Assembly (NCBI RefSeq): GCF_001553115.1
Contig: NZ_KQ960182.1
Span: 211,844-275,843 of the forward strand
DNA length: 64,000 nt
Source of the DNA: Aedoeadaptatus coxii
Lineage (GTDB): Bacteria > Bacillota > Clostridia > Tissierellales > Peptoniphilaceae
Direction of reading: 5' to 3'
The translations under genes were made by a program, and so were the position numbers. Position 1 is the first letter of the stretch; each line of letters starts with the position of its first letter. Positions 18,172 through 26,813 of this stretch are shown here, in pieces. The notes below the pieces were generated by a model, which was not told the origin of the DNA, made no database searches, and saw nothing but the letters and a program-made list of their open reading frames with translations.

Positions 18172-18882
18172 TTAAAATAATAAAAAATCAAGATTACGAA
18201 ACCCTTTATTATTCCTATCATCGGAAAATACCGGTTTGGAATACTCGATGATTTCTACCTTCGCATCTTCGGGGATTATGCCCATGATGGGTTTATCCAT
18301 TACATTGCGAACATTGTAGTTTTTTAGGGAGTAATCGTAGTAATTGGGTTGATGGTAGCCGGATTTATCTTGATAGTTGATTTGTTTGCCTTGGTACTTC
18401 TCAAAGCCTTTAAAGCCAAACATGGAATAGACATCGACAGTGTCTTGCTTAGTTTCTTTGTTTTTGTAGCTTACCACGACATCGTATTTTACTTCCGGGG
18501 GAGCATATACGAGTTTTCCGGTCTTGCGGTCATAGGCGTTGCCGTCGGATCCCATTTTTAGTCCGGATCAGTTGTAGATAACAGCCATATACTCTTGGTG
18601 GTCGACCGCAGGCGGCGTGTTATCAAGACTTTTTTTGCCGTCTTTGTCGAGGCCGATGATGTCCAGGTCGTAACGGTGTTTGCCATTTTTGACGTTGTTG
18701 TCTTTGTTTTGACTTTCAATTGGGTTCTCGTTGTTAGCTCCTGAATCCTCGTTTCCAGGTGCTGCCGTCACCGGTGGCGGTGCGACGGGTTGGTTTCTCT
18801 CTGCAAAGGCTTGCCACGGACAAGAGGTCGCAAGTAGGGCCGCCGTTAGTGCATAGAGGGTTATTTTTTTGAATTTGTCCAT
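18172..18882 (-). pseudogene. Secreted protein gene split by one in-frame TGA
   Basis: Read through, this is one frame of about 236 residues. ATG 18882 (AGGAGG upstream) starts a clear signal peptide (MDKFKKITLYALTAALLATS, cleavage after AFA), then a Pro/Asn-rich linker and a beta-rich domain. A single TGA at 18568-18570 interrupts it after AVIYN; the same frame continues SGLKMGSDGNAYDRKTGKL to a TAA at 18172. Composition is unchanged across the stop. The simplest reading is a TGG-to-TGA nonsense mutation or a sequencing error. An ATG 13 bases past the stop has no good ribosome binding site. Confidence 0.7.
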
Positions 18883-18925
18883 TTGTATCCTTCCTCCTTT
18901 TTGGACAAGTTGGGTTATAGCTTCT

Positions 18926-18954
18926 CTTATACATATAGGGCTCATTTTTTTGAA
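18926..18954 (-). promoter_or_regulatory. Promoter candidate for the interrupted secreted-protein gene
   Basis: On the minus strand, TTCAAA (18949-18954), 17 bases, TATAAG (18926-18931), about 44 bases before the start codon. It lies just after the terminator of the preceding membrane-protein genes. Confidence 0.4.
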
Positions 18955-18967
18955 TTATTCCATAAAA

Positions 18968-18994
18968 AAAGAAACCCCTTAAAGAGGTTTCTTT
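18968..18994 (-). terminator. Terminator after the paralogous membrane-protein pair
   Basis: On the minus strand, stem AAAGAAACCTC / GGGGTTTCTTT (one T-G pair), loop TTTAA, followed by TTTT. It closes the 19.0-20.1 kb operon. Confidence 0.8.
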
Positions 18995-19011
18995 AGCTTG
19001 TTACGCAAGGC

Positions 19012-19419
19012 TTATTGAGCTTGGGTCCAGTTAAGGGGGAATCGTTGAACGTTTCCTAACAGATAGGCTCTAACAGCTGATACAATACTCTGAAACAAGG
19101 TCCCTTCACCCAGACCTGTAAAGATTAACAAAAGGAACACATGAGGTGCCAATAAAAGACCTAGTACAAGCCAAACGAGGATATTTTTAGGAACGAAGAG
19201 CAAACCTATGACGATGGTAATAAGAGATATTAACAGAAAACCGGACCCGAGAAAATCACCTTTATTCATCACGCCTAAGGGCATTTGAAGCATTTTAGGT
19301 GGATGGCTTTCAGGGTAAAACCAAGCTAAAATAAACAGTCCCACGGCGAATAGGCTAAGGGCGTAAAAATAACATCTATCTATGTGTCGCTTATATCCAA
19401 TGATCTTAAAGTCTTTCAT
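19012..19419 (-). CDS. Small membrane protein, paralogue of the preceding gene
   Basis: 135 aa with three to four hydrophobic helices (about 18-35, 58-76, 80-102). The C-terminal half aligns by eye with the neighbouring 131-aa protein: LLLAPHVFLLLIFTGLGEG against LLIVPHLYLIALEYGLSEG, followed in both by an amphipathic segment and an aromatic end. So the two genes arose by duplication. No family recognised. AAGGAG precedes ATG 19419. The gap to the upstream gene is 34 bases, so they are co-transcribed. Confidence 0.65.
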   Translation of the reverse strand: MKDFKIIGYKRHIDRCYFYALSLFAVGLFILAWFYPESHPPKMLQMPLGVMNKGDFLGSGFLLISLITIVIGLLFVPKNILVWLVLGLLLAPHVFLLLIFTGLGEGTLFQSIVSAVRAYLLGNVQRFPLNWTQAQ

Positions 19420-19453
19420 GTACTATCTCCTTGTCATTTCATTTATCAATAGA

Positions 19454-19849
19454 TTATCCCCAAAAGAGCCTTCCTAAAATATACATGTAAAAATACTTAC
19501 TAAGCATTTTTAGCACATTTCCTTCTGAAAGACCATATTCAAGAGCGATAAGATAAAGATGTGGGACGATCAACAAAAACAAAACAACGAGTATTCCAAT
19601 GTCCTTGTCTACCAATAAAATGCCGTAGAAGATAAGGAGTAGAGACAGCCAGTATATAATGCCTGTCATAAACCACGAAAGAGCCACTGTATCTGAACCA
19701 AAAGGCGTTCTTACTGGTACATTACGAGGAGAACCTTCAATGCTTAGTGTCCAATACATTAAGACGAGGAGCACGACAAAGCCCAAGTAGAACAGAACCA
19801 TTCGTTTATTGGGGCTTATATTCTGTTTACATTTTTTGATGAAGTTCAT
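19454..19849 (-). CDS. Small membrane protein, first of a paralogous pair
   Basis: 131 aa, three to four hydrophobic helices, with a basic N-terminus (MNFIKKCKQNISPNKR). It shares the PHLYLIALEYGLSEG-type motif with the gene downstream. ATG 19849 is used here; it lies 8 bases after the stop of a 22-codon ORF and lacks a strong ribosome binding site of its own, suggesting translational coupling. A TTG 15 bases earlier is an alternative start. Function unknown. Confidence 0.6.
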   Translation of the reverse strand: MNFIKKCKQNISPNKRMVLFYLGFVVLLVLMYWTLSIEGSPRNVPVRTPFGSDTVALSWFMTGIIYWLSLLLIFYGILLVDKDIGILVVLFLLIVPHLYLIALEYGLSEGNVLKMLSKYFYMYILGRLFWG

Positions 19850-19857
19850 GGTACAAC

Positions 19858-19926
19858 TCAACAACCGTTATTTCTATTTTCTCGTACAAAATATGCTCTT
19901 ATCTTTCTGGCCATCCATTTTTTCAT
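19858..19926 (-). CDS. 22-aa basic peptide ORF with a strong ribosome binding site
   Basis: Short ORF beginning MKKWMARKIRAYFV and ending in NNGC before TGA. It has one of the best ribosome binding sites in the region (AAAGGAGGAATTCT before ATG 19926), and its stop lies 8 bases before the start of the first paralogous membrane protein. It is strongly basic and amphipathic with a C-terminal Cys. It may be a leader that couples translation of the membrane protein, or a genuine small peptide product such as a signal or antimicrobial peptide handled by the membrane proteins; neither is shown. Confidence 0.45.
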   Translation of the reverse strand: MKKWMARKIRAYFVRENRNNGC

Positions 19927-20054
19927 AGAATTCCTCCTTTAAATGTTTCTCTATACTCTTTCTATTGTTTTTAGTGGCGTCAAACGCCCAAACTTGCTCC
20001 ACCTTTTCTACGTCACCCTATCTTATTGTTATTATAATAACACCTTCTATAACG

Positions 20055-20083
20055 ATAGTATTTATATAATATTATCTTGTCAA
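20055..20083 (-). promoter_or_regulatory. Consensus promoter for the peptide/membrane-protein operon
   Basis: On the minus strand, a perfect TTGACA (20078-20083), 17 bases, TACTAT (20055-20060). The leader to the short ORF is about 120 bases and AT-rich, containing a small GGCG/CGCC hairpin. Apart from this promoter and the PFOR terminators, 19927-20237 holds no gene that I can see. Confidence 0.65.
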
Positions 20084-20237
20084 GGTTTTTCTGCAATTAT
20101 GTTGTTGTTTTTAACTAGTTAATTCAAAAAAGTTTTATAATAGTATCTTTGGGTTGTTTTTACTGTTTTTAAGCAAATGGCAGGTGGCACATCGTCACGG
20201 ATCCCTGGCACTGAATCAGATGCTGAAAGCAAAAAGA

Positions 20238-20257
20238 AGTCTAGTTTTCACTAGACT
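20238..20257 (-). terminator. Second terminator downstream of PFOR
   Basis: On the minus strand, 8-bp stem AGTCTAGT / ACTAGACT with a GAAA loop, followed by TCTTTTT. It sits 27 bases beyond the first PFOR terminator, forming a tandem pair with the same tetraloop. Confidence 0.75.
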
Positions 20258-20283
20258 CCCCAATGGTTGACATAAAACCAAAA

Positions 20284-20309
20284 AAGAACCGAGTTTTCAC
20301 TCGGCTCTT
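20284..20309 (-). terminator. First terminator downstream of PFOR
   Basis: On the minus strand, 11-bp stem AAGAGCCGAGT / ACTCGGTTCTT with a GAAA loop and a TTTT tail, 12 bases after the PFOR stop. Confidence 0.9.
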
Positions 20310-20320
20310 TTATCGTTTTC

Positions 20321-23300
20321 TTATTCAGCTGTGTTTTGATCCATACGAATGTAATTTTCGTAACGTTCTTTGGCGTTTTGTTCAGCAGCTTCGTAAAGTG
20401 CTTCTGCACGTTCGGGGAACAATTTCTTGAGGGAGGTGTAACGTACTTCGCCTTCAAGGAATTCTCTATAGGGTTTGCTCGGAGCTTTGGAGTCGAGGCT
20501 GAAGGGATTCTTGCCTTCGTCTTTAAGTTCCGGATTGTATCTGTAGAGGTGCCAGTAACCTGTTTCGACGGCTTTCTTTTCTTCTGCAATGGATACGCCC
20601 ATACCCATGCGGATGCCGTGGTTGATACAGGGAGCGTAAGCGATAACGAGGGACGGTCCGTCGTATGCTTCAGCTTCTTTAATCGCTTTAAGTGCTTGGT
20701 TCTTGTCAGCGCCGATAGCGATTTGAGCGACGTATACGTAGCCGTAGCTTGTCATCATAAGACCGAGGTCTTTCTTACGAACTTCTTTACCGTTAGCAGC
20801 AAATTTAGCAACAGCAGCTGTCGGGGTTGACTTGGAAGATTGACCACCGGTGTTGGAGTAAACTTCCGTATCGACGACCATGATGTTGATGTTTTCGCCA
20901 CTTGCTAATACGTGGTCTAATCCGCCGTAGCCGATATCGTAAGCCCAACCGTCGCCACCGAAGATCCATTGACTCGGTTTAATAAGAACACGTTTCATGC
21001 TGTCGATGTTAGCGAGTAATTGATCTGCTTCAGCATTGCCGGTTTTCTTGTCGAGTAAGGGAAGAATCTTAGCGGTAGCTGCTTTGGTTACTTCGTAGCT
21101 GTTATAGTCTGCTAACCAAGCGTCAAATGCTTTTGCGATTTCTTCGTCAGCGCCGAGTTCTTTGAACGCTTCCATGTTCTTGCGAATAGTTTCGCGTTGT
21201 TGATCGACGGCGATCTTCATACCGTAACCGTATTCAGCGTTGTCTTCAAATAGGGAGTTTGCCCAGGAAGGACCTTGGTTGCAGTCGTTGGTGCAATAAG
21301 GCATGGACGGAGCGGAACCACCCCAAATGGAGGAACATCCGGTTGCGTTTGCGATCATCATGTGATCACCGAATAATTGGGTTACAAGTTTGATGTAAGG
21401 AGTTTCACCACAACCAGCACAAGCACCGGAGAATTCAAGGTGCGGCATGTGGAATTGGGAGTTTCTTACATTGTCTGCGGGAATTTCGTCTTGTTTGGAA
21501 GTAACTTCTTCCGAAGCGAATTTCCAGTTATCTGTTTGTTTGTCGAATTCGTCTTCGAAGGGAACCATGACAAGTGCTTTTTCCTTAGCGGGGCAAACTT
21601 GAGCACAGTTACCGCAACCTGTACAGTCGAGAGGAGAAATTTGAATTCTATATTCGAATTTGTCCATTCCCTTACCGTTTGCTTTTTTGGTTTCAAAGCT
21701 TGCAGGTTTCTTAGCTGCTTCTTCTTCGTCTAATAAGAAGGGACGAATGACGGCGTGGGGGCAAACGAAAGAACATTGGTTACATTGGATACAGTTTTCG
21801 ATCTTCCATTGGGGAATGTTAACTGCAATACCACGTTTTTCGTATCTGGAAGTACCGGCCATGAAGGTACCGTCTTCCATGCCGACGAAGGTGCTGACGG
21901 GAAGGTCATTACCTTCTTGACGGTTAATGGGGACGAGAATCTTATTGATGAACTCGGGTGCGCCCTTGATGGAGTGATCGGATTCTTCCGTGAGGTTAGC
22001 CCATTCTGCGGGGTAATCTACTCTGTGGGAAGCGTTCATACCTGCATCAACTGCAGCGTAGTTCATGTTGACGATGTCGTCGCCTTTGTGACCGTAGTCT
22101 TTAACGATAGCTTCTTTAAGTTTAGCTACTGCTGTATCTAAGGGAAGAACTTCAGCGAGTTTAAAGAAAGCAGCTTGCATAACCATGTTGGTACGGTTGC
22201 CAAGGCCTACTTCACCGGCTAATTTAGTAGCGTTAATGGTGTAGAACTTAACATCGTTTTTAGCAATGTCTCTCTTTAAGCTTGTGGGAAGATTTTCTTC
22301 GAGTTCTTCTAAATCCCATGTGGTATTTAGGAGGAAGGTGCCGCCTTTTTTAATGCCGCGAAGCAAATCGTATTGGTGTACATAGGATTGCTTGGAGCAA
22401 GAAATAAAGTTAGCAGAGGTCAAAAGGTACGTGGATGTGATCTTTTCGTTACCGAAACGCAAGTGAGACATGGTAACGCCGCCGGATTTCTTCGAGTCAT
22501 AGTCGAAATAACCTTGTGCATACATGTCGGTTCCGTCACCGATGATCTTAATCGCACTTTTGTTAGCGCCTACTGTACCGTCAGAACCGAAGCCCCAGAA
22601 TTTGCAACCGATGGTTCCTTCGGGTTCGGTGTGGATTTCTTCTTCGATGGGAAGAGAAAGGTGGGTAACATCATCGACAATACCGATGGTGAAGCCGTCT
22701 TTCGGTTGTTCTGCACGTAAGTTTTTGAATACAGCATAGATTTGAGAAGGTGTAGTATCCTTGCTGCCTAAGCCGTAACGACCACCGATGATTCTCGGAC
22801 GGTTTTCTTGGTCATAGTACATGTCGCGAACATCCAAGAGTAAGGGTTCAGCGTTAGCGCCTTTTTCTTTGGTACGGTCAAGCACTGCGATTCTCTTAAC
22901 GCTCTTGGGCATGCTTTCCATAAAGTGTTTTGCAGACCAGGGGCGATAAAGGTGAATTTTAAGTAAACCAGTCTTTTCGCCTTTTGCGTTAAGGTAATCT
23001 ACTACTTCTTCGATGGTTTCAGTTACAGAACCCATTGCGATAATAACGTCTTCTGCGTTTTCGTCGCCATAGTAGTTGAAGAGTTCGTAGTTTCTGCCGG
23101 TAAGTTCGGAAATTTGTTTCATGTAATCTTCGGTGATACCGATGATATTGGTGTAGAAACGATTTGCTGCTTCTACTTCTTGGAAATAAATATCCGGGTT
23201 TTGAGCTGTACCGCGAACTTCGGGATCTTGGGGAGCGAGAGCACGTGCTCTGAACTCATTTACAGCATCCATATCTACTAATTTTGCAAGATCATCGTAG

Positions 23301-23860
23301 TCTAATACTTCAATCTTTTGAATTTCGTGAGAAGTACGGAAGCCGTCGAAGAAGTGAACGAAAGGTACGCGTCCTTTGATTGCTGCTAAGTGAGCAACAC
23401 CTGCTAAGTCCATGGCTTCTTGTACGGAACCGGATGCTAAAAGTGCGAAACCGGATGCACGTGCGGCCATAACGTCTTGGTGGTCACCGAAAATGCTTAG
23501 TGCGTGACTTGCAAGCGCACGAGCTGCAACGTGGAATACGCCGGGAAGTAATTCACCTGCGATTTTGTACATGTTGGGAAGCATCAAAAGAAGACCTTGA
23601 GAAGCGGTGTACGTCGTTGTCAAGGCACCTGCTTGTAAAGCACCGTGAACAGCACCTGCTGCACCGGCTTCGGATTGCATTTCTTTTACAGATACTTCGT
23701 TTCCGAAAATATTCTTTCTGTGATTACTTGCCCAGGCGTCAATATGTTCTGCCATGGGAGATGAGGGCGTAATCGGATAGATACACGCCAAGTCGGAGAA
23801 TGCGTAGGCGACGTGAGCCGCTGCCGTATTCCCGTCCATAGTTTTCATCGTTTTTGCCAT
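20321..23860 (-). CDS. nifJ: Pyruvate:ferredoxin (flavodoxin) oxidoreductase, single chain
   Basis: 1179 aa, the usual size of one-chain PFOR. It oxidises pyruvate to acetyl-CoA and CO2, reducing ferredoxin, in the cytoplasm. Domain order: pyrimidine-binding/N-terminal domain with YPITPSSPMAEH, CoA-interacting domain II, the gamma domain (about 420-620), a 2x[4Fe-4S] domain with CIQCNQCSFVCPH (about 690) and CTGCGNCAQVCP (about 743), and a C-terminal TPP domain with CAGCGETPY, GDGWAYDIGYGG (about 966) and the Mg/TPP motif DTEVYSNTGGQ. It is monocistronic with its own promoter and tandem terminators. AGGAGG precedes the ATG. Confidence 0.97.
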   Translation of the reverse strand: MAKTMKTMDGNTAAAHVAYAFSDLACIYPITPSSPMAEHIDAWASNHRKNIFGNEVSVKEMQSEAGAAGAVHGALQAGALTTTYTASQGLLLMLPNMYKIAGELLPGVFHVAARALASHALSIFGDHQDVMAARASGFALLASGSVQEAMDLAGVAHLAAIKGRVPFVHFFDGFRTSHEIQKIEVLDYDDLAKLVDMDAVNEFRARALAPQDPEVRGTAQNPDIYFQEVEAANRFYTNIIGITEDYMKQISELTGRNYELFNYYGDENAEDVIIAMGSVTETIEEVVDYLNAKGEKTGLLKIHLYRPWSAKHFMESMPKSVKRIAVLDRTKEKGANAEPLLLDVRDMYYDQENRPRIIGGRYGLGSKDTTPSQIYAVFKNLRAEQPKDGFTIGIVDDVTHLSLPIEEEIHTEPEGTIGCKFWGFGSDGTVGANKSAIKIIGDGTDMYAQGYFDYDSKKSGGVTMSHLRFGNEKITSTYLLTSANFISCSKQSYVHQYDLLRGIKKGGTFLLNTTWDLEELEENLPTSLKRDIAKNDVKFYTINATKLAGEVGLGNRTNMVMQAAFFKLAEVLPLDTAVAKLKEAIVKDYGHKGDDIVNMNYAAVDAGMNASHRVDYPAEWANLTEESDHSIKGAPEFINKILVPINRQEGNDLPVSTFVGMEDGTFMAGTSRYEKRGIAVNIPQWKIENCIQCNQCSFVCPHAVIRPFLLDEEEAAKKPASFETKKANGKGMDKFEYRIQISPLDCTGCGNCAQVCPAKEKALVMVPFEDEFDKQTDNWKFASEEVTSKQDEIPADNVRNSQFHMPHLEFSGACAGCGETPYIKLVTQLFGDHMMIANATGCSSIWGGSAPSMPYCTNDCNQGPSWANSLFEDNAEYGYGMKIAVDQQRETIRKNMEAFKELGADEEIAKAFDAWLADYNSYEVTKAATAKILPLLDKKTGNAEADQLLANIDSMKRVLIKPSQWIFGGDGWAYDIGYGGLDHVLASGENINIMVVDTEVYSNTGGQSSKSTPTAAVAKFAANGKEVRKKDLGLMMTSYGYVYVAQIAIGADKNQALKAIKEAEAYDGPSLVIAYAPCINHGIRMGMGVSIAEEKKAVETGYWHLYRYNPELKDEGKNPFSLDSKAPSKPYREFLEGEVRYTSLKKLFPERAEALYEAAEQNAKERYENYIRMDQNTAE

Positions 23861-23898
23861 TTCAACCTCCTAAATAAACAACAATTTCCTATAATTAA

Positions 23899-23926
23899 AT
23901 TATATCAGTCACTCACTCGATTTCAA
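23899..23926 (-). promoter_or_regulatory. Promoter of the PFOR gene
   Basis: On the minus strand, TTGAAA (23921-23926), 16 bases, perfect TATAAT (23899-23904), about 38 bases before the PFOR ATG, which is preceded by AGGAGG. Confidence 0.65.
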
Positions 23927-23976
23927 GGGCTAGTGATAAGTATTCAATATTATGATTTGATAATTATAAAACGATT

Positions 23977-24912
23977 TCACGGGCGTTTCCTGTGTTCTAT
24001 TGAATTTAATACCCGCTGATTTAATTCGAGGGCTGCATTATAACCGAGTTCTTTTTGTTTGTAATTGCGCGTAGCGATTTCCACTATCACCGCCGTATTC
24101 CGTCCGGTTCGCATGGGAATTTCTATTTTCGGCAGGCGCACATCTAATATGGATACGTGTTCGTCGTCGATACCCAATCGATTGTAATCGGCAAAATCGT
24201 CCCATTGATTTAGTTCGATGACAAGCTCGATTTCTTTTTCTTCCATAATGCTTCCGATGCCGAACAATCGTTCCACATCGATAATCCCCACGCCGCGAAT
24301 CTCCATAAAATGGCGGGTGATCTTTGGCGAGGTACCTACCAGGCGCTCGTCTAATTTTTTAATTAGAACGGAATCGTCAGCAATCAGTTTGTGTCCGTTG
24401 ACAATAAGATCCAGCGCCGTCTCCGATTTTCCAATGCCGCTCTCCCCGACCATTAATACGCCGACGCCGAATATATCCAATAAAATCCCGTGACGTCTGA
24501 CTGTAGGCGCCAAGGCTCTTTCCATATAGGTAATCAGTTTGTTTACAGCTCGCGACGTTCCTTCACCAGTGCGTAAAATCGTGCAGTTGTTTTGACGGGC
24601 GAAGGCGACGGCTTCCGGGAAAATTTCCTGATTCCTCGTAACGATTAAAACGGGAATTTTATGATTGAATAAGGCTTTTAAGCGTGCGCGCCTTACTTCA
24701 GGATCTAATGCTTTTAAATAATGCCATTCCGCTCCGCCGATAATCTGAATGCGGTTAGCGACAAATTTTGTGTAAAAGCCGCAAAGTTGCAAGCCCGGCC
24801 GATTGAATTCCGTCGTATATAAATAGGTTTCGGCGGTATCTTTCGCCTCATAAATGACTTCAAATTTGTTGTCTTCAATTAGTTCTTTAACCGTGAACCG
24901 TTTATTGCTCAT
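23977..24912 (-). CDS. hprK: HPr kinase/phosphorylase
   Basis: 311 aa. Bifunctional enzyme that phosphorylates and dephosphorylates Ser46 of HPr, controlling carbon catabolite repression in Firmicutes. The N-terminal domain contains FNRPGLQLCGFY. The catalytic domain has Walker A GESGIGKSETALDL (about 152-165), ADDSVLI, and the HPrK signature MEIRGVGIIDV. The start ATG 24912 has GGAGGCGGAA upstream and overlaps the uvrC end by 11 bases. It is the last gene of the obgE-to-hprK operon. PTS genes are not in the window. Confidence 0.96.
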   Translation of the reverse strand: MSNKRFTVKELIEDNKFEVIYEAKDTAETYLYTTEFNRPGLQLCGFYTKFVANRIQIIGGAEWHYLKALDPEVRRARLKALFNHKIPVLIVTRNQEIFPEAVAFARQNNCTILRTGEGTSRAVNKLITYMERALAPTVRRHGILLDIFGVGVLMVGESGIGKSETALDLIVNGHKLIADDSVLIKKLDERLVGTSPKITRHFMEIRGVGIIDVERLFGIGSIMEEKEIELVIELNQWDDFADYNRLGIDDEHVSILDVRLPKIEIPMRTGRNTAVIVEIATRNYKQKELGYNAALELNQRVLNSIEHRKRP

Positions 24913-26767
24913 TTCCGCCTCCATGAAAATGGTCGTATATAGCTTCTGCCGCTTTATAATTCATGCTTTCTACCTGCGCCAATGTTTCAATATCCGCTTC
25001 TTTTATTTTACTTAAGGATTTAAAGGCGCGCATTAATTCTTTTTTACGCTTGGGACCGATGGACGGAATGCCGTCCAGCTCCGAGCGAAAACCGGCTTTT
25101 GATCGCAGACTTCTGTGATAGGTAATAGCGAAGCGGTGAGCCTCTTCCTGAATCTGATACACCAATCGATAAATTGCGGAGTTTTTTGCCATGGTGATTT
25201 CTTTTTTGTTGAAATAAATCCCCCTGGTCTTGTGTTCGTCGTCTTTTACAAGCCCCGCCACGGGAATGGACAGCCCCAATTCATCGAGTATGACGAGAGC
25301 CTGGGTTACCTGCCCTTTTCCCCCGTCCATTAAAATTAAATCGGGAAAACTGGCAAAGCCTTTACTTTCTCCTATTCCCTTCCGCTCTTTAAGGCCGCGC
25401 TTAAAGCGCCTCGAGAGTACTTCGCGGAGGGATGCGTAATCGTCGGGTCCTTCGACCTCTTTAATTCTAAAGCGTCGATAATCCGTCTTTTTCGGAATGC
25501 CCTCCTCGAAAACGACCATGGAACCTACGGATTCCACGCCGGAAATATTGGAAATATCGTAAGCCTCGATACGATCGGGGGCTTCTTCCATTTGAAGAGC
25601 CTTGGCGAGTGCAGCCACGGCACTTTCTTTCTTCTCCATCTTTTTGCGCATTTGCTCGGAATGTTTCGTCAGCATATCGATGGCGTTTCGCCGCACCATG
25701 GTCATGATTTTTTTCTTTTCTCCGATTTTAGGTACCATGACCTGAACTTTCGATCCTCTTTTTTCCCCAAGCATCGCTTCCACCAATTCTTTTTCGGCGA
25801 GAATTTCGTCGATATAAAGTTTGTTGGGAATGTAGGCGGTGCCGTGATAAAACTGAGTGATGAAAGCCTTCATAATTTCTTTCGGCGCCTCTCCGTACGT
25901 GTTTTCGATAAAAAAATGTTCCCGACCCATATTTTTTCCTTGTCTGAAGAAAAAGATTTGGATGCACGCGTCCCGATCATCGCTCGCCATGCCGATGACG
26001 TCGTATTCTTCCTCGCTCCCCGCCGCCGTTATTCTTTGTTTTTCCATTAGCGTATTTAATGCTTCCAGTTGATCGCGGTATTCGGCTGCTTGCTCGAAGT
26101 TTAAATTTTTCGACGCATTCAACATTTTTCCTTCCAGCTCTTTAACAAAGGGAGTCGGCTTTCCGTCGAGAAATGCTTCGATCTCATCAATATGCTTTTT
26201 GTAATCCACATCGCTTATGGCTCCGATGCACGGCCCCGCACAGCGGTGTATGTGATAATTCAAACAGGGCCTAACGACGGGATTGGGTTTTGTCAGATCC
26301 AATTTACAATTGCGTAAGGGGAAATGTTCGTGAAAAATGTCGATAGTGGCATTGACCGCCAATACATCGGGGAAAGGACCGTAATAGCGGCTGCCGTCTT
26401 TTATAATTCGACGCGTCTTCATGATTCTCGGAAATGGTTCGTTGGTAATTTTAATATACGGATATTGCTTGTCGTCGCGAAGTAAAATATTATACTTCGG
26501 CAAATATTCTTTAATAAGATTGGATTCCAGAATCAAGGATTCCAGCTCGTTGCCCACGATGATGTATTCGAAATCATGGATGTGGGATACCATACTCGCC
26601 ACTTTTTTTCCGCTCTTGCCGTACGAGCCGAAATATTGACGCACCCGCTTTTTTAAATTTTTCGCCTTTCCCACGTAGATAATTTGATCCAGCTGATTCT
26701 TCATCAAATAGACGCCGGGATCATCGGGTAATGTTTTTAATTTTTCTCTCAATTCAATGGAACTCAC
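24902..26767 (-). CDS. uvrC: Excinuclease ABC subunit C
   Basis: 621 aa. Makes both incisions in nucleotide excision repair with UvrAB. Domains: GIY-YIG nuclease (about 10-95; PGVYLMKN, IIYVGKAKNLKKRVRQYF), a Cys cluster-containing middle region (PCLNYHIHRCAGPCIG), UVR (about 205-240), an RNase H-like C-terminal nuclease (YDISNISG, DLILMDGGKGQV) and C-terminal helix-hairpin-helix (LDGIPSIGPKRKKELM). The start is probably GTG 26767, with TTGGAG six bases upstream; a TTG 12 bases earlier overlaps that site. A terminator hairpin lies just before it, so expression may depend on partial read-through. Confidence 0.95.
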   Translation of the reverse strand: MSSIELREKLKTLPDDPGVYLMKNQLDQIIYVGKAKNLKKRVRQYFGSYGKSGKKVASMVSHIHDFEYIIVGNELESLILESNLIKEYLPKYNILLRDDKQYPYIKITNEPFPRIMKTRRIIKDGSRYYGPFPDVLAVNATIDIFHEHFPLRNCKLDLTKPNPVVRPCLNYHIHRCAGPCIGAISDVDYKKHIDEIEAFLDGKPTPFVKELEGKMLNASKNLNFEQAAEYRDQLEALNTLMEKQRITAAGSEEEYDVIGMASDDRDACIQIFFFRQGKNMGREHFFIENTYGEAPKEIMKAFITQFYHGTAYIPNKLYIDEILAEKELVEAMLGEKRGSKVQVMVPKIGEKKKIMTMVRRNAIDMLTKHSEQMRKKMEKKESAVAALAKALQMEEAPDRIEAYDISNISGVESVGSMVVFEEGIPKKTDYRRFRIKEVEGPDDYASLREVLSRRFKRGLKERKGIGESKGFASFPDLILMDGGKGQVTQALVILDELGLSIPVAGLVKDDEHKTRGIYFNKKEITMAKNSAIYRLVYQIQEEAHRFAITYHRSLRSKAGFRSELDGIPSIGPKRKKELMRAFKSLSKIKEADIETLAQVESMNYKAAEAIYDHFHGGGNEQ

Positions 26768-26790
26768 GTTAATCTCCAAATTCTAGTAAA

Positions 26791-26813
26791 AAACTGACCG
26801 CAAAGGTCAGTTT
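26791..26813 (-). terminator. Terminator/attenuator at the end of comEA
   Basis: On the minus strand, perfect 9-bp stem AAACTGACC / GGTCAGTTT, loop TTTGC, followed by TTTAC. It overlaps the comEA stop codon and precedes uvrC by 24 bases. Confidence 0.65.

Noticed and set aside
18556..18570. Selenocysteine recoding at the in-frame TGA
   Set aside because: No convincing bacterial SECIS hairpin with a GU-containing apical loop follows within 15-40 bases, and the protein is a secreted Pro/Asn-rich type with no redox motif. A nonsense mutation is simpler.
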